From: Methylacidiphilales bacterium
GTDB taxonomy: Bacteria > Verrucomicrobiota > Verrucomicrobiia > Methylacidiphilales > UBA1321
Direction: 5' to 3'
Length of the DNA: 34,365 bases
Assembly (NCBI GenBank): GCA_026225555.1
Contig: JAMFSY010000128.1
Coordinates: 1 to 34,365, forward strand
Below the pieces are notes generated by a model. It made no database searches. It was not told where the DNA came from and was given only the letters and a program-made list of their open reading frames with translations. How positions within the stretch are numbered: the stretch's first letter is position 1; each line of letters starts with the position of its first letter. A program made the translations under genes and the position numbers. Positions 15,683 to 23,854 of the stretch are shown in pieces.

Positions 15683-16705
15683 ATGGCGACGCTAAAGGAT
15701 CTAGCTACATCGTTAAACCTTTCGGTGATGGCGGTGTCGAAAGCTCTTCGTGATGCACCGGATATCAGCGTTGCCACCAAGGAGCGAGTTCAAGCCGAAG
15801 CAAGGCGGCAGCATTATGTTCCCAATCGGGCGGCGCAGAATTTGCGGCTCCGCCGGAGTGGGCTCATTGGCGTGGTTGTTCCGCAGATCAACCATACCTA
15901 TTATTCGCAATTGGTCTGGGGAATCGAGCGACAGGCCGAATCCTTGGGTTTGCAACTCATGCTCGGCCATTCCCTCGATCGCGCGGAAAATGAAATTCGC
16001 GAGGTGCAAAAGCTCATCTCGCGGCAGGTCGAGGCCCTCCTGCTCGTCCCGGCGGTGCGCTGGCAGCATCGGCTCGCCACGCTCGAGCTTTTACGGGCCA
16101 GCCACGTTCCGACAGTGCTGCTCGATGCTTATCCCGCCGGCGCCGACGCCTTTCCTCAAGTGAGCTGGGTCGTATGCGACGATCAGCGCGGGACGCAACT
16201 GGCCACGCAGCATCTGCTCGAGCTTGGCCATCGGGAGATCCTTTTCTTCGCCGGACCAAATGGTTCCTCTTCCAGCGCGGGACGTTTCAGCGGCTACCAG
16301 CGGGCGCTCTCCGAGGTGGGTGTGGACTATTCCGACGCCCGGGTTTTCCTGGCGGGCAAGGACATCGAGTCGGGCCAGAACGCCATGTCCCACGCGCTGA
16401 CGGAAAAGACGCCCTTTACCGCGGTGGTCGCCCATAATGACAGCGTCGCCATGGGTGCGGTGGAGATGCTACGCCAGCAGGGCTATCGCATCCCGGAGGA
16501 TATTTCCGTGGTCGGATTCGGAGACGGCCTGCTTGCGGCGAACTTTCGCGTTCCCTTGACCACCGTCCGCGTCCCGCAGATCGAGATGGGAGAGACGGCC
16601 CTGCGGCTCGCGCTCGACCTGCAAAAGGGCGAAAAGGTTCAGCCCCGCGTTTTGCCGGTGGAAATTATCGTGCGGGAAAGCACGAAGAAATATGTGGAAC
16701 GTTAG
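15683..16705 (+). CDS. LacI-family transcriptional regulator
   Basis: A 340-residue LacI/GalR regulator. The helix-turn-helix is at the very N-terminus (ATLKDLATSLNLSVMAVSKALRD), then the hinge (PNRAAQNLRLRRSGLIGVVVP) and a periplasmic-binding-protein-like sensor core. LEQLGHREILFFAG-like and ISVVGFGDG segments are typical, and TTVRVPQIEMGETALRLAL closes the core. The effector is probably a sugar or related metabolite but cannot be named. The regulated genes are not obvious: neither the divergent sulfotransferase nor the downstream thiS is a usual LacI target. Confidence 0.92.
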   Translation: MATLKDLATSLNLSVMAVSKALRDAPDISVATKERVQAEARRQHYVPNRAAQNLRLRRSGLIGVVVPQINHTYYSQLVWGIERQAESLGLQLMLGHSLDRAENEIREVQKLISRQVEALLLVPAVRWQHRLATLELLRASHVPTVLLDAYPAGADAFPQVSWVVCDDQRGTQLATQHLLELGHREILFFAGPNGSSSSAGRFSGYQRALSEVGVDYSDARVFLAGKDIESGQNAMSHALTEKTPFTAVVAHNDSVAMGAVEMLRQQGYRIPEDISVVGFGDGLLAANFRVPLTTVRVPQIEMGETALRLALDLQKGEKVQPRVLPVEIIVRESTKKYVER

Positions 16706-16771
16706 CGCCCCGCCTCATCGGTGCGTTTGATCCCTCGACAAGGTGGCTTTGAGCGATTTTAGTAGAGGATC

Positions 16772-16996
16772 ATGCCCGAAGAAGTCCACGGCCGCCTCAC
16801 GCTTTTTGTCAACGGTCGCGCCCGTCAGGTGTCCGGGGCGATGACGCTGGGCGAATTGGCCGCGAGTTGTTCACTGGATCCCAAGCGCATCCTGGTGGAG
16901 CTCAACTGCGAGACCCTCCTGCGCGACGAATGGCCGGGCCGGACGCTTCAACACGGCGACCGGGTCGAATTTATTCGTGTGGTGGCGGGAGGGTAG
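16772..16996 (+). CDS. thiS: Sulfur carrier protein ThiS
   Basis: A 74-residue beta-grasp protein ending in Gly-Gly (RVVAGG), the hallmark of ThiS/MoaD carriers; the C-terminus is adenylated and thiocarboxylated to donate sulfur for the thiazole of thiamine. RLTLFVNGRARQV, TLGELAASCSLDPKRILVELN and the GDRVEFIRVV ending fit ThiS better than MoaD. GAGG before the ATG gives a Shine-Dalgarno. No thiG, thiF or thiH is in the window. The last 26 bp overlap the 3' end of the convergent membrane-protein gene. Confidence 0.88.
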   Translation: MPEEVHGRLTLFVNGRARQVSGAMTLGELAASCSLDPKRILVELNCETLLRDEWPGRTLQHGDRVEFIRVVAGG

Positions 16997-17993
16997 GAGC
17001 TACGGAAGGCGGCACATCGACCGTCCAGACGTCGTATTCCGGGCCGAATTGAGCCAGGAAATCGAGCGTAAAGCACTTGATGAAGAGGAGCGCGGGCAAC
17101 AATACCACGGTGCCCAGATAAGGCACCAGGCCGATGCAACACGTCACGCAACAGGCGATGATGGAAACGACAAACAGCGCGACGAAAAGCGCGATGCGCA
17201 GCAGGACAAAGAGGACGATGGGGCCGGGATGGCGCGTCACCAGCCGCCACATCTCCACGAACGCGGGCCGGGCGAGGAGCCCATTCCGGAACATCAACGG
17301 CACGCCGAGCTCACGGAAAAGAAAGAGCACGACGCTGATCGCCAGTAACAGCGCGAGGAAAACCAACCCGAGCAGGATAAAAGCGGGTACCTCGCCACCT
17401 TCCGGCCAGCGATGCGCCCGGATCAGGGGCAGCGCCGCCACGACGCCCACGACGGTCGCGGGGATGATCACGACCAGCGTGAGCAGCAGATAGAGGAGGT
17501 AGAAAAGAAAGAGGCTGTTCCCCTGGCGCGCATACGCCCGCCACGGCCACGCCACCGCACCCCGATTGCGCACGACGTTATCGAGCAGCAAAAACTGTCC
17601 CCGTGCTCCCAGCCAGTAGAGAAGCAGGACAAAGCCAAGAATGAGTATGACCGCCAGGGCGATGAAGAATATCATGGCTCCCGTTTGCAGGCCGGACAGC
17701 GCGCTCGAGACCTGGGTATTAAACTGGTTCAGATTGTTGCTGAGGTTCCCGGATAAATTATTGCTGAAATTCCCGGAAAAGTTGCTGCTGTAGCTGCTCG
17801 ACCAATTACCGGTGTTATTCCCTCGATAGGAACCGCTAAAACCATTGCCGCCCGAAAGCAGTCCGGCGAGGAAGGCGCCGAAGCCGATCACGAACCATTT
17901 ACCGAGATCAAAGGGCCGGAACAGGATCACCACCATTCGCTCCCAGGCAGAATCGAAGGCGCGGGTGAAGTTGATCATGTCGCTTATGCGCAT
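16971..17993 (-). CDS. Polytopic membrane protein with Asn/Ser/Gly-rich loop
   Basis: A 340-residue membrane protein, family not recognised. The N-terminus is FTRAFDSAWERMVVILFRPFDLGKW, then a helix and a low-complexity segment (about 47-95) rich in Asn, Ser and Gly with imperfect repeats of the type NFSGN/NLSNN. About six hydrophobic helices follow, including a Cys cluster IIACCVTCCIGLVPYLG. The tail is Pro-rich (VPPSVAPTLPPPHE). It resembles poorly characterised multi-helix proteins of the glycerophosphodiesterase-membrane-domain type, but this is only an impression. The 3' end overlaps thiS. Confidence 0.75.
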   Translation of the reverse strand: MRISDMINFTRAFDSAWERMVVILFRPFDLGKWFVIGFGAFLAGLLSGGNGFSGSYRGNNTGNWSSSYSSNFSGNFSNNLSGNLSNNLNQFNTQVSSALSGLQTGAMIFFIALAVILILGFVLLLYWLGARGQFLLLDNVVRNRGAVAWPWRAYARQGNSLFLFYLLYLLLTLVVIIPATVVGVVAALPLIRAHRWPEGGEVPAFILLGLVFLALLLAISVVLFLFRELGVPLMFRNGLLARPAFVEMWRLVTRHPGPIVLFVLLRIALFVALFVVSIIACCVTCCIGLVPYLGTVVLLPALLFIKCFTLDFLAQFGPEYDVWTVDVPPSVAPTLPPPHE

Positions 17994-18137
17994 AGCCTAT
18001 GGCGGCGATAAGCCCAAGCTCCAAATATTTCGATGGAAGGTCGCTGGACCGGGTTCGCGCGGATCCCGGAAACGCTCGATTATTTTCCTGCAATGTCCCC
18101 TTGCGTTTTAACGGAAGCGCTGACAGCTTATTCGGCC

Positions 18138-19631
18138 ATGCGATTGGCGCGGTTTCGATTAACTATTCATGGGGTTGTCGCTCTTATGGGAGCAGGCATC
18201 CTCTTGATTCCGATTCTGGGCGCCAAACCGGCGGATCCAAGTCCCACCCCTCCGCCCGTCCCAGCCGTCGCTCCGGCCTTCACGCCTCCGCCTGTCGCCT
18301 ATCCGCCGGTCACGCCCGCCACCACGCTGACGGCGACCAGCATCACCGATTTGAGGCATCTCAAGACCGTGACCGGTTCGCCGCGTTTGCCCGTGCCGAA
18401 CCCGTGGTTTCCGCTCGATCTTTACCAGGGCACGATCACGCGCCAGCAATTCGAGGTGAAGCTCCACACGCTTTACGATCCCTTCGGCGTCTTCCCGGCT
18501 TATCTCGATGTCAACGACTCGCGGGTCGTCATCTACCCGAGCCCGAAGGATCGCAACGTGCCGCAGTTCACCTTGGAATTTGCGTCGCCCGGCCAGCCAC
18601 AGGCGCCGATGCGTTGGTTCCGCACGCCCGCTGAATTTCGCGCCGAGACGCATCCGCTGGATAAGCCGCTCAACGGTCTGCGCATCGCCATCGATCCCGG
18701 CCACATCGGCGGACCTTGGGCGCAGATGGAGGAGCGCAGCACCCGTTACCGCGGCAGCGCGCCGGTGCAGGAAGGCGATCTCAATCTCATCACGGGCCGA
18801 TTGCTCAAGCAGGAGCTGACCAATATGGGCGCATCGGTTTTCGTCGTGCGCGATTCGACCGAGCCGGTCACCCCCTATCGTCCCGAAGACATGCTGCCCG
18901 AGGCGCGGGAACTTTTGCTGGAACACTCGGCGAAGTCGACCAGCCTGCGCGCGCTGCCCACCGACAAGCTCAATCTCCTCTTTGGCCATCGCGTGATGGA
19001 CCTGGCCGAATTCCTTTTCTACCGCTGCTCGGAGATCAAGGAGCGGGGTAACCGCATCCGGAACCATTTCGTGCCCGATATCACGGTTACGCTTTACATC
19101 GACGCCACGCCTGGCAGCGGCCGCGGGCATATCACTTCGGGCAACGCGAATATCTTCTTTGTCGGCGGCAGTTACACCCGCACCGAAATGGCCGATCCCG
19201 AAATGCAGCGGCGGTGCGTTTACAAAATGGTCGAGGGCGGCTCGGACATCGAGGCGGAAGTGGCTTCCGACATCGCCAACGTCTTCACCCAGCGGACCGG
19301 TCTTGGCCCGGTGAAGTATGGCGACTCCGCCACCACCCGGGCGGTCATTCCCGGAAATTCCTACGTGGTCGCGCGCAACCTCGCCGCCAATCGTGAATAC
19401 GACGGCCCGGTGGTCTGCACCGAGCCCTACTTCATGAATAACAAGGAGGTCTACCAGCGCCTGCTCGCCGGAGATTACGAGGGCCAGAAGACTTTCGACG
19501 GCAAACCCTACAGCAGCATTTTCCGAGAGTATGCCGATTGCGTCGCCCAGGGGCTCGTCAAAGCCTACTCGGGACCGACAGTCATTGCCGGCGCCGGGAC
19601 GAATAACGGCGCGGACGTCCACACGAAATAG
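18138..19631 (+). CDS. Amidase_3-type N-acetylmuramoyl-L-alanine amidase
   Basis: Predicted exported peptidoglycan hydrolase of the zinc amidase_3 class. With start ATG 18138 it has 497 residues: a signal peptide-like N-terminus (RLARFRLTIHGVVALMGAGILLIPILGAKP), a Pro-rich linker, an extra domain with KLHTLYDPFGVFPAYLDV, and the amidase fold starting GLRIAIDPGHIGG (H189 as zinc ligand). E212 in VQEGDLNL and the late Glu E429 in VVCTEPYFMNN align with catalytic positions. The third zinc-ligand segment, normally SIHANA-like, reads VTLYIDATP, with Tyr at the His position. The function is therefore less certain. The frame opens earlier at 18033; the later start gives the cleaner signal. Confidence 0.75.
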   Translation: MRLARFRLTIHGVVALMGAGILLIPILGAKPADPSPTPPPVPAVAPAFTPPPVAYPPVTPATTLTATSITDLRHLKTVTGSPRLPVPNPWFPLDLYQGTITRQQFEVKLHTLYDPFGVFPAYLDVNDSRVVIYPSPKDRNVPQFTLEFASPGQPQAPMRWFRTPAEFRAETHPLDKPLNGLRIAIDPGHIGGPWAQMEERSTRYRGSAPVQEGDLNLITGRLLKQELTNMGASVFVVRDSTEPVTPYRPEDMLPEARELLLEHSAKSTSLRALPTDKLNLLFGHRVMDLAEFLFYRCSEIKERGNRIRNHFVPDITVTLYIDATPGSGRGHITSGNANIFFVGGSYTRTEMADPEMQRRCVYKMVEGGSDIEAEVASDIANVFTQRTGLGPVKYGDSATTRAVIPGNSYVVARNLAANREYDGPVVCTEPYFMNNKEVYQRLLAGDYEGQKTFDGKPYSSIFREYADCVAQGLVKAYSGPTVIAGAGTNNGADVHTK

Positions 19632-19792
19632 CGGCGGCTTCTTCTCGCCTCGTCGCGGGCCCTAAATGCCGGTGAGGGCAATCGCGGGGAGCGTTGCTCG
19701 CTTATCGCACGCAAAGGCCGCGTGAGATGCTGCGAATAATTTAATAAACTTTATTTTTCATGGAGAGAGTTTCCCCTGTTATTTGGCCCGCA

Positions 19793-19836
19793 GGAACGTT
19801 ACATTCTCCCGCGCGACGGGTAATGTAACCCGTTCC
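19793..19836 (+). promoter_or_regulatory. Hairpin just upstream of the kinase start codon
   Basis: GGAACG-TTACATT (19793-19805) pairs with AATGTAA-CC-CGTTCC (19822-19836), with a 2-nt bulge, and the inner CCCG/CGGG (19808-19811, 19817-19820) also pairs. The hairpin ends 5 nt before ATG 19842, in place of any visible Shine-Dalgarno. It could be an mRNA switch, a translation-blocking hairpin or an operator. Confidence 0.5.
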
Positions 19837-19841
19837 GCTCT

Positions 19842-21716
19842 ATGTCCCAGCCCTTGGAACTCGCCGATCTCGTCCCGGGAACTCACTTGGGGCATTACGT
19901 TATCTCGGATCGATTGGCGCAGGGAGGAATGGGCACCGTTTTCCGGGCGATGGAGCCCGCCCTGGAGCGATACGTCGCCATCAAGGTCCTACGGCCCGAG
20001 TACGCCAGCAATCCCGATTACGTCCAATATTTTCAGGAGGAAGCGCGCGCGGTCGCAGCTCTGCGCCACCCGAATATCGTGCCGATCTTTTATATCGGCC
20101 AGGAAGGGAACGTCGTCTTTTTCAGCATGTCCTACATCGATGGGGAGACCTTCGACGACTGGATCGAGACCAAGCGCTGGTTCACCGAGGAACATGCCAA
20201 ATGGTTTCTGACCCATGCCATCGCGGCGCTGCATTCCGCGCACAAGGAAAACATTGTCCACCTCGACATCAAGCCGGCCAACTTCCTCGTCGATCGCGCC
20301 AATAACATCATGCTGACCGACTTCGGGCTCGCCGAGCGCATCGTCAAGGCGGCGGATGACACCAGCCAGCGCGAAGCCTTCGGCACCCCGGCCTATGTTT
20401 CGCCGGAGCAAATCACGCGCAGCAAGACCGATCAGCGCACGGATATTTATTCCCTCGGCGCGACCCTCTTTCATCTCATGACGGGCAAACCGCCTTTCAC
20501 CGGGCGCAGCGTGGAGGACATCGTGTGGGGCCATTTGGAGAAGCCCTTCCCCATTGAAGTCGCACAAGAGGCGAACCTGCATCCGGGCTGGATTTATCTA
20601 CTTAAGAAAATGATGGAGCGCTCGCCGGATGACCGCTTCGCTGACTATCGCGAGCTCCGCGCCGCGCTGGAGAACGTCCATAATTTCCGTTACGAAACCG
20701 AGTCAATCGAAGTCCCCGGCGGTGGCCGCACGATTTCCATTCCGCGGACAGGACGCGATACCCAGACCCTTCACGGTCTCCTGGCGAAAACCAAATCGAA
20801 CTGGTCCGTCGGCGAGGAAAAGTCGTCCACCACCACCATGCAGCTTTCCCGTACGCAGGTGTTCGAGGCATGGAAGAGTCGACTGGAGCCACTGAAGATC
20901 CTCAATATGGTGGGCACCATTCGCGATCTCTGTGAACCCCGTGCGGAGGACCCGGCCGCCCTGGCGGAAGCGATGGAAAAGGTGCCCGGCTACGATTACG
21001 CCGTCCGCGCGCTGGTCGATTTCATGGTGAGTCCGCAGGAAGAAGAGGAGAGAGCGATCCATCTTCCGTCGGTCGATGTGCTCGAAACGCTCGGCCTGGA
21101 ACGGGGCCGCAATCTGGCGCTGACTTTCTTTTCGCTCGCCTACGAGGCGCCCAAGCCGACGAATTTCGATTGGACTCCACTCTGGCGGCACCAGGTCGCG
21201 GTGGGCGTCGTGCTCGATTTTCTCTACGACGCGCTGAACCTGAAGCGAACCGGTCTCGAATATGCCGCCGGCGCATTCCACGACGTCGGCAAGCTGGTTC
21301 TCGCCGAGCTCTTTCCCTTCGCCTATTTCAACATCATGACCCGCGCGCTCCAGGACGAATTGCCGCTGGCCCAATGTGAAAAGGAGATGTTCGGAATCGA
21401 CCATGCCGAGATGGGCGCGCTCTGGTTCAAACAGCAGGAATTTCCCCAGGCCCTCGTGGATGTGGTTGCGATGCATGAGAAGCCGGACGAGATCGGACGC
21501 CGTTCCCTTTTGGCGCACGCGCTCGTTTCCGCCAATCATCTCGTGAAGCAGATCGGGATCGGCTATAGCGGCAACCCCTATCTGGACGAGCGCGCATGGG
21601 AGGAGCTTCCCTCCACCGGCGCGATCTGGGAGGCGCGGGGCAACAAGGAATACGAGTACGAGGATTTTGCCCGTGATATTCTCGAGCAATTCCAGAGTTT
21701 CCCCGACCTGCTTTAG
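19842..21716 (+). CDS. Serine/threonine protein kinase with C-terminal HDOD domain
   Basis: A 624-residue signalling protein. The N-terminal Hanks-type kinase (about 15-280) has the glycine loop AQGGMGTVF, VAIKVL (K48), E67, catalytic loop HLDIKPANF (D142, N147) and DFGLAE (D160), then TPAYVSPEQ. The loop is HLD rather than HRD. After a Ser/Thr-rich linker (about 285-345) comes a C-terminal HDOD/HD-like domain (about 345-600), with WRHQVAVG (H450), GAFHDVGKL (H480-D481) and MHEKPD (H545). The HD pair is intact, unlike many degenerate HDOD domains. No transmembrane helix is visible, so it is probably cytoplasmic. The TAG stop lies in a repeat end. Confidence 0.93.
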   Translation: MSQPLELADLVPGTHLGHYVISDRLAQGGMGTVFRAMEPALERYVAIKVLRPEYASNPDYVQYFQEEARAVAALRHPNIVPIFYIGQEGNVVFFSMSYIDGETFDDWIETKRWFTEEHAKWFLTHAIAALHSAHKENIVHLDIKPANFLVDRANNIMLTDFGLAERIVKAADDTSQREAFGTPAYVSPEQITRSKTDQRTDIYSLGATLFHLMTGKPPFTGRSVEDIVWGHLEKPFPIEVAQEANLHPGWIYLLKKMMERSPDDRFADYRELRAALENVHNFRYETESIEVPGGGRTISIPRTGRDTQTLHGLLAKTKSNWSVGEEKSSTTTMQLSRTQVFEAWKSRLEPLKILNMVGTIRDLCEPRAEDPAALAEAMEKVPGYDYAVRALVDFMVSPQEEEERAIHLPSVDVLETLGLERGRNLALTFFSLAYEAPKPTNFDWTPLWRHQVAVGVVLDFLYDALNLKRTGLEYAAGAFHDVGKLVLAELFPFAYFNIMTRALQDELPLAQCEKEMFGIDHAEMGALWFKQQEFPQALVDVVAMHEKPDEIGRRSLLAHALVSANHLVKQIGIGYSGNPYLDERAWEELPSTGAIWEARGNKEYEYEDFARDILEQFQSFPDLL

Positions 21717-21860
21717 GAAGTTCCTGAAAAAGGCAGTCATCCTGAGCTTGTCGAAGGATCAGGTCGGACTGGCCCTTGTTCTTACCGCGGCAGAACTGAT
21801 CCTTCGACAAGCTCAGGATGACCAAAATTTTTGGAGTGAGCCTTTTGCAGCGAGCTCTTG
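21713..21860. repeat. Composite palindromic element, full copy A
   Basis: About 147 bp. It has a short outer end TTTAGGAAGTTCCTGAAAAA, core GTCATCCTGAGCTTGTCGAA plus GGATCAG (21736-21762), a 33-nt centre, the same core inverted (21796-21822), and a long outer end running into the AraC coding region (to about 21860). It matches 32094-32240 in every part, with the long and short outer ends swapped. It contains the kinase TAG stop and the AraC TGA stop (21813-21815). Confidence 0.85.
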
Positions 21861-22763
21861 GAAGCGAAGTTGCAGGTTAGACGAGCTGGGCCGCTTTTTT
21901 TCGGCTTTCTTCCGTAGCTGGCGCTGAAATTGGGAGGGATTCGCCAGCGTGTACCGCTTGAAGGCGGTGGCGAAATATTGGGAGGAGGAAAATCCCAGTT
22001 CATAGGCCACCTCCGTGACCTGATGTTCCCGGAGCAGGAGAAGTGATTTCTCGATTTTTTTCCTGAGCCAGAATTCCGCAGGTGGCACGCCGACCTCGGC
22101 CTTGAAGCGGATCTTGAAACGGGTCTCGGACAGCCCGGCCACCCGGGCCAATGCCGAAACCTGGATCGGATCGTTCAGATGCTTTTCGAGGTGGGAAAGG
22201 ACTCGCTGGATCACCGGCGTCGCGCCTCCATGCGCACCCCGATGCGAGGCCTCGATCGTCCGCGTCAGATAGGCGAGCAGGAGGGTTTGAAGGTAAAGCG
22301 GACGGGGAAGCATCTCCGGTTCGTCGGTCGTTTTCTTCTTCGACAGGCAGGCCGTGATCTCGCCCAGAAGGGCGGAGCAACCGGGGTACGCGCGAAAATG
22401 GCGGGTGGGCATTCCGAGCAGGGCCGTCTTCAGTCTCCGGGCGGCTGGCGGCGAGAGGCCGAGAAGATTCGCCGCGTCCAGCCGCAGGATCAGCCAGAAA
22501 AGAATGCCCCGTTCCTGCGGCAGGTTGGCCGTATCATGGACCTCGGATGGCAGCGTAAAAAATTGATCGTGGCCCCGAAGCCGATAAGCCAGGCCATTTA
22601 CGCGGTAGGTTTGTTCACCCCGCTCGAGAAAGCAGATCTCGATCGCCGCCGCGTGCGAATGAGGAAGGAGGCCCGAACTGGAAGCCGCCAGTTGGTACCG
22701 TCCGAACATCACCACGCCCGGGAGCGGAATATCCCGGAAAGAGAAGAGCAGTCGGGAAGCCAT
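21813..22763 (-). CDS. AraC-family transcriptional regulator
   Basis: A 316-residue AraC/XylS regulator. The N-terminal cupin-like sensor domain contains the metal/ligand-type pattern PHSHAAAIEICFLERGEQTYRV. The C-terminal DNA-binding domain (about 195-285) has two helix-turn-helices: VSALARVAGLSETRFKIRFK and VTEVAYELGFSSSQYFATAFKRY. It is divergent from a fatty acid desaturase gene 65 bp away, with a perfect palindrome between them, so the desaturase is the likely target. The last ~15 residues (QELAAKGSLQKFWSS) and the stop are encoded by a repeat element, so the original C-terminus has probably been replaced or extended. Confidence 0.92.
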   Translation of the reverse strand: MASRLLFSFRDIPLPGVVMFGRYQLAASSSGLLPHSHAAAIEICFLERGEQTYRVNGLAYRLRGHDQFFTLPSEVHDTANLPQERGILFWLILRLDAANLLGLSPPAARRLKTALLGMPTRHFRAYPGCSALLGEITACLSKKKTTDEPEMLPRPLYLQTLLLAYLTRTIEASHRGAHGGATPVIQRVLSHLEKHLNDPIQVSALARVAGLSETRFKIRFKAEVGVPPAEFWLRKKIEKSLLLLREHQVTEVAYELGFSSSQYFATAFKRYTLANPSQFQRQLRKKAEKKRPSSSNLQLRFQELAAKGSLQKFWSS

Positions 22764-22783
22764 GTTTGATTTTGTACTACAGG

Positions 22784-22800
22784 ATGACTTTGAAAGTCAT
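22784..22800. promoter_or_regulatory. Palindromic operator candidate, AraC/desaturase spacer
   Basis: ATGACTTTGAAAGTCAT, a perfect 17-bp palindrome with a central G, lies midway in the 65-bp divergent spacer (21 bp from the AraC start, 28 bp from the desaturase start). Its position suggests a regulator site controlling one or both genes. AraC proteins often bind direct repeats, so a different dimeric regulator is also possible. Confidence 0.5.
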
Positions 22801-22828
22801 TCAATCTTTCCTGGGTTAAAAAGAGTCC

Positions 22829-23854
22829 ATGCAAGAGACCGCATCCAAGCCCGCCGCCATCACCTGGTACCGCAGCCCCCTCGATTCCGGTGCGATGAAG
22901 AGCCTGCACCAGCGGAGCGACCTGCTGGGCGGCCTGCAAACCCTTTCCTACCTGGGACTGCTCGTCCTGACCGGCGGAGCGGTGCTTTGGTCCGCCGGAC
23001 ACTGGCCGGTCTGGGCCGTCCTCCTGCTGATTTTTCTGCACGGCACCTGTTTCGCTTTCCAGGCCAATGCGGTGCATGAACTTGGCCATGGAACGGTTTT
23101 CAAGACCAAGGCGTTGAACGCTTTTTTCGTTCGCGTTTTTGCCTTCCTGGGCTGGGTCAACTTCGAGATGTTTGGCGAGAGCCATGCCCGGCATCATCGC
23201 TACACGCTGCACGCGCCTGATGATCTCGAGGTGGTGCTGCCCCTTAAGATCCTGGTGCGGGATTTTTTCGTGCAGGGTTTCATCAATCCGCAACATGCCT
23301 GGAACAACCTCAAAGGCGCGGCCCGGATCGCGTGCGGCCGGATGGAAGGTGAATGGGAATTGCGGCTCTTTCCCGAAGGTTCAGCCGAGAAAAAAGCGGC
23401 GGTTCGCTGGGCCCGCTTTGTCCTGATCGGGCACGGGTTGCTCATCACCGTTTCTTTCTATTTTCATCTCTGGCTGTTGCCGGTGGTGACGTCGTTCGCG
23501 CCCTTTTATGGGGCGTGGCTGTTCATGCTGTGCAATAGCACTCAGCATATCGGCCTGCAGGATGATGTGCCCGATTTCCGACTTTGCTGCCGGACATTTA
23601 AGCTGAATCCGGTGGTGCAGTTCCTTTACTGGCACATGAATTTCCACACGGAGCACCACATGTATGCCGCTGTTCCCTGTTACCGGTTGGCGAGGCTTCA
23701 TGCCCTGATCCGGCATGATCTTCCGCCTTGCCCCCACGGTCTTATGGCGACCTGGAGGGAAATCTTCGCGATTCAGGCGATCCAGAAAACGGATCGCGAG
23801 TACCAGCACGTGGCGCCGTTGCCGACGGTCCCAGCTGTTCCCGCTTTAAAGTAG
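22829..23854 (+). CDS. Fatty acid desaturase
   Basis: A 341-residue integral-membrane di-iron desaturase or hydroxylase. The three His boxes are HELGH (H83-H87), HARHH (H119-H123) and HTEHH (H273-H277), plus QHIGL (H240), all on the cytosolic side in the family. Two helical hairpins surround them (about 36-75 and 90-115, 195-240). It probably introduces a double bond into acyl lipids or modifies a related apolar substrate. It is divergent from an AraC-type regulator and may be under its control. No clear Shine-Dalgarno is present. The TAG stop (23852-23854) is part of a GTAGCCGCC repeat unit. Confidence 0.9.
   Translation: MQETASKPAAITWYRSPLDSGAMKSLHQRSDLLGGLQTLSYLGLLVLTGGAVLWSAGHWPVWAVLLLIFLHGTCFAFQANAVHELGHGTVFKTKALNAFFVRVFAFLGWVNFEMFGESHARHHRYTLHAPDDLEVVLPLKILVRDFFVQGFINPQHAWNNLKGAARIACGRMEGEWELRLFPEGSAEKKAAVRWARFVLIGHGLLITVSFYFHLWLLPVVTSFAPFYGAWLFMLCNSTQHIGLQDDVPDFRLCCRTFKLNPVVQFLYWHMNFHTEHHMYAAVPCYRLARLHALIRHDLPPCPHGLMATWREIFAIQAIQKTDREYQHVAPLPTVPAVPALK

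Noticed and set aside
18159..19622. 487-codon open frame antisense to the amidase gene
   Set aside because: Same reason: the sense frame has a signal peptide and amidase motifs, while the antisense product has none.
21713..21860. Insertion sequence or CRISPR interpretation of the repeat pair
   Set aside because: No transposase frame lies in or beside the element, and the repeats are inverted pairs at single sites, not a regularly spaced array.
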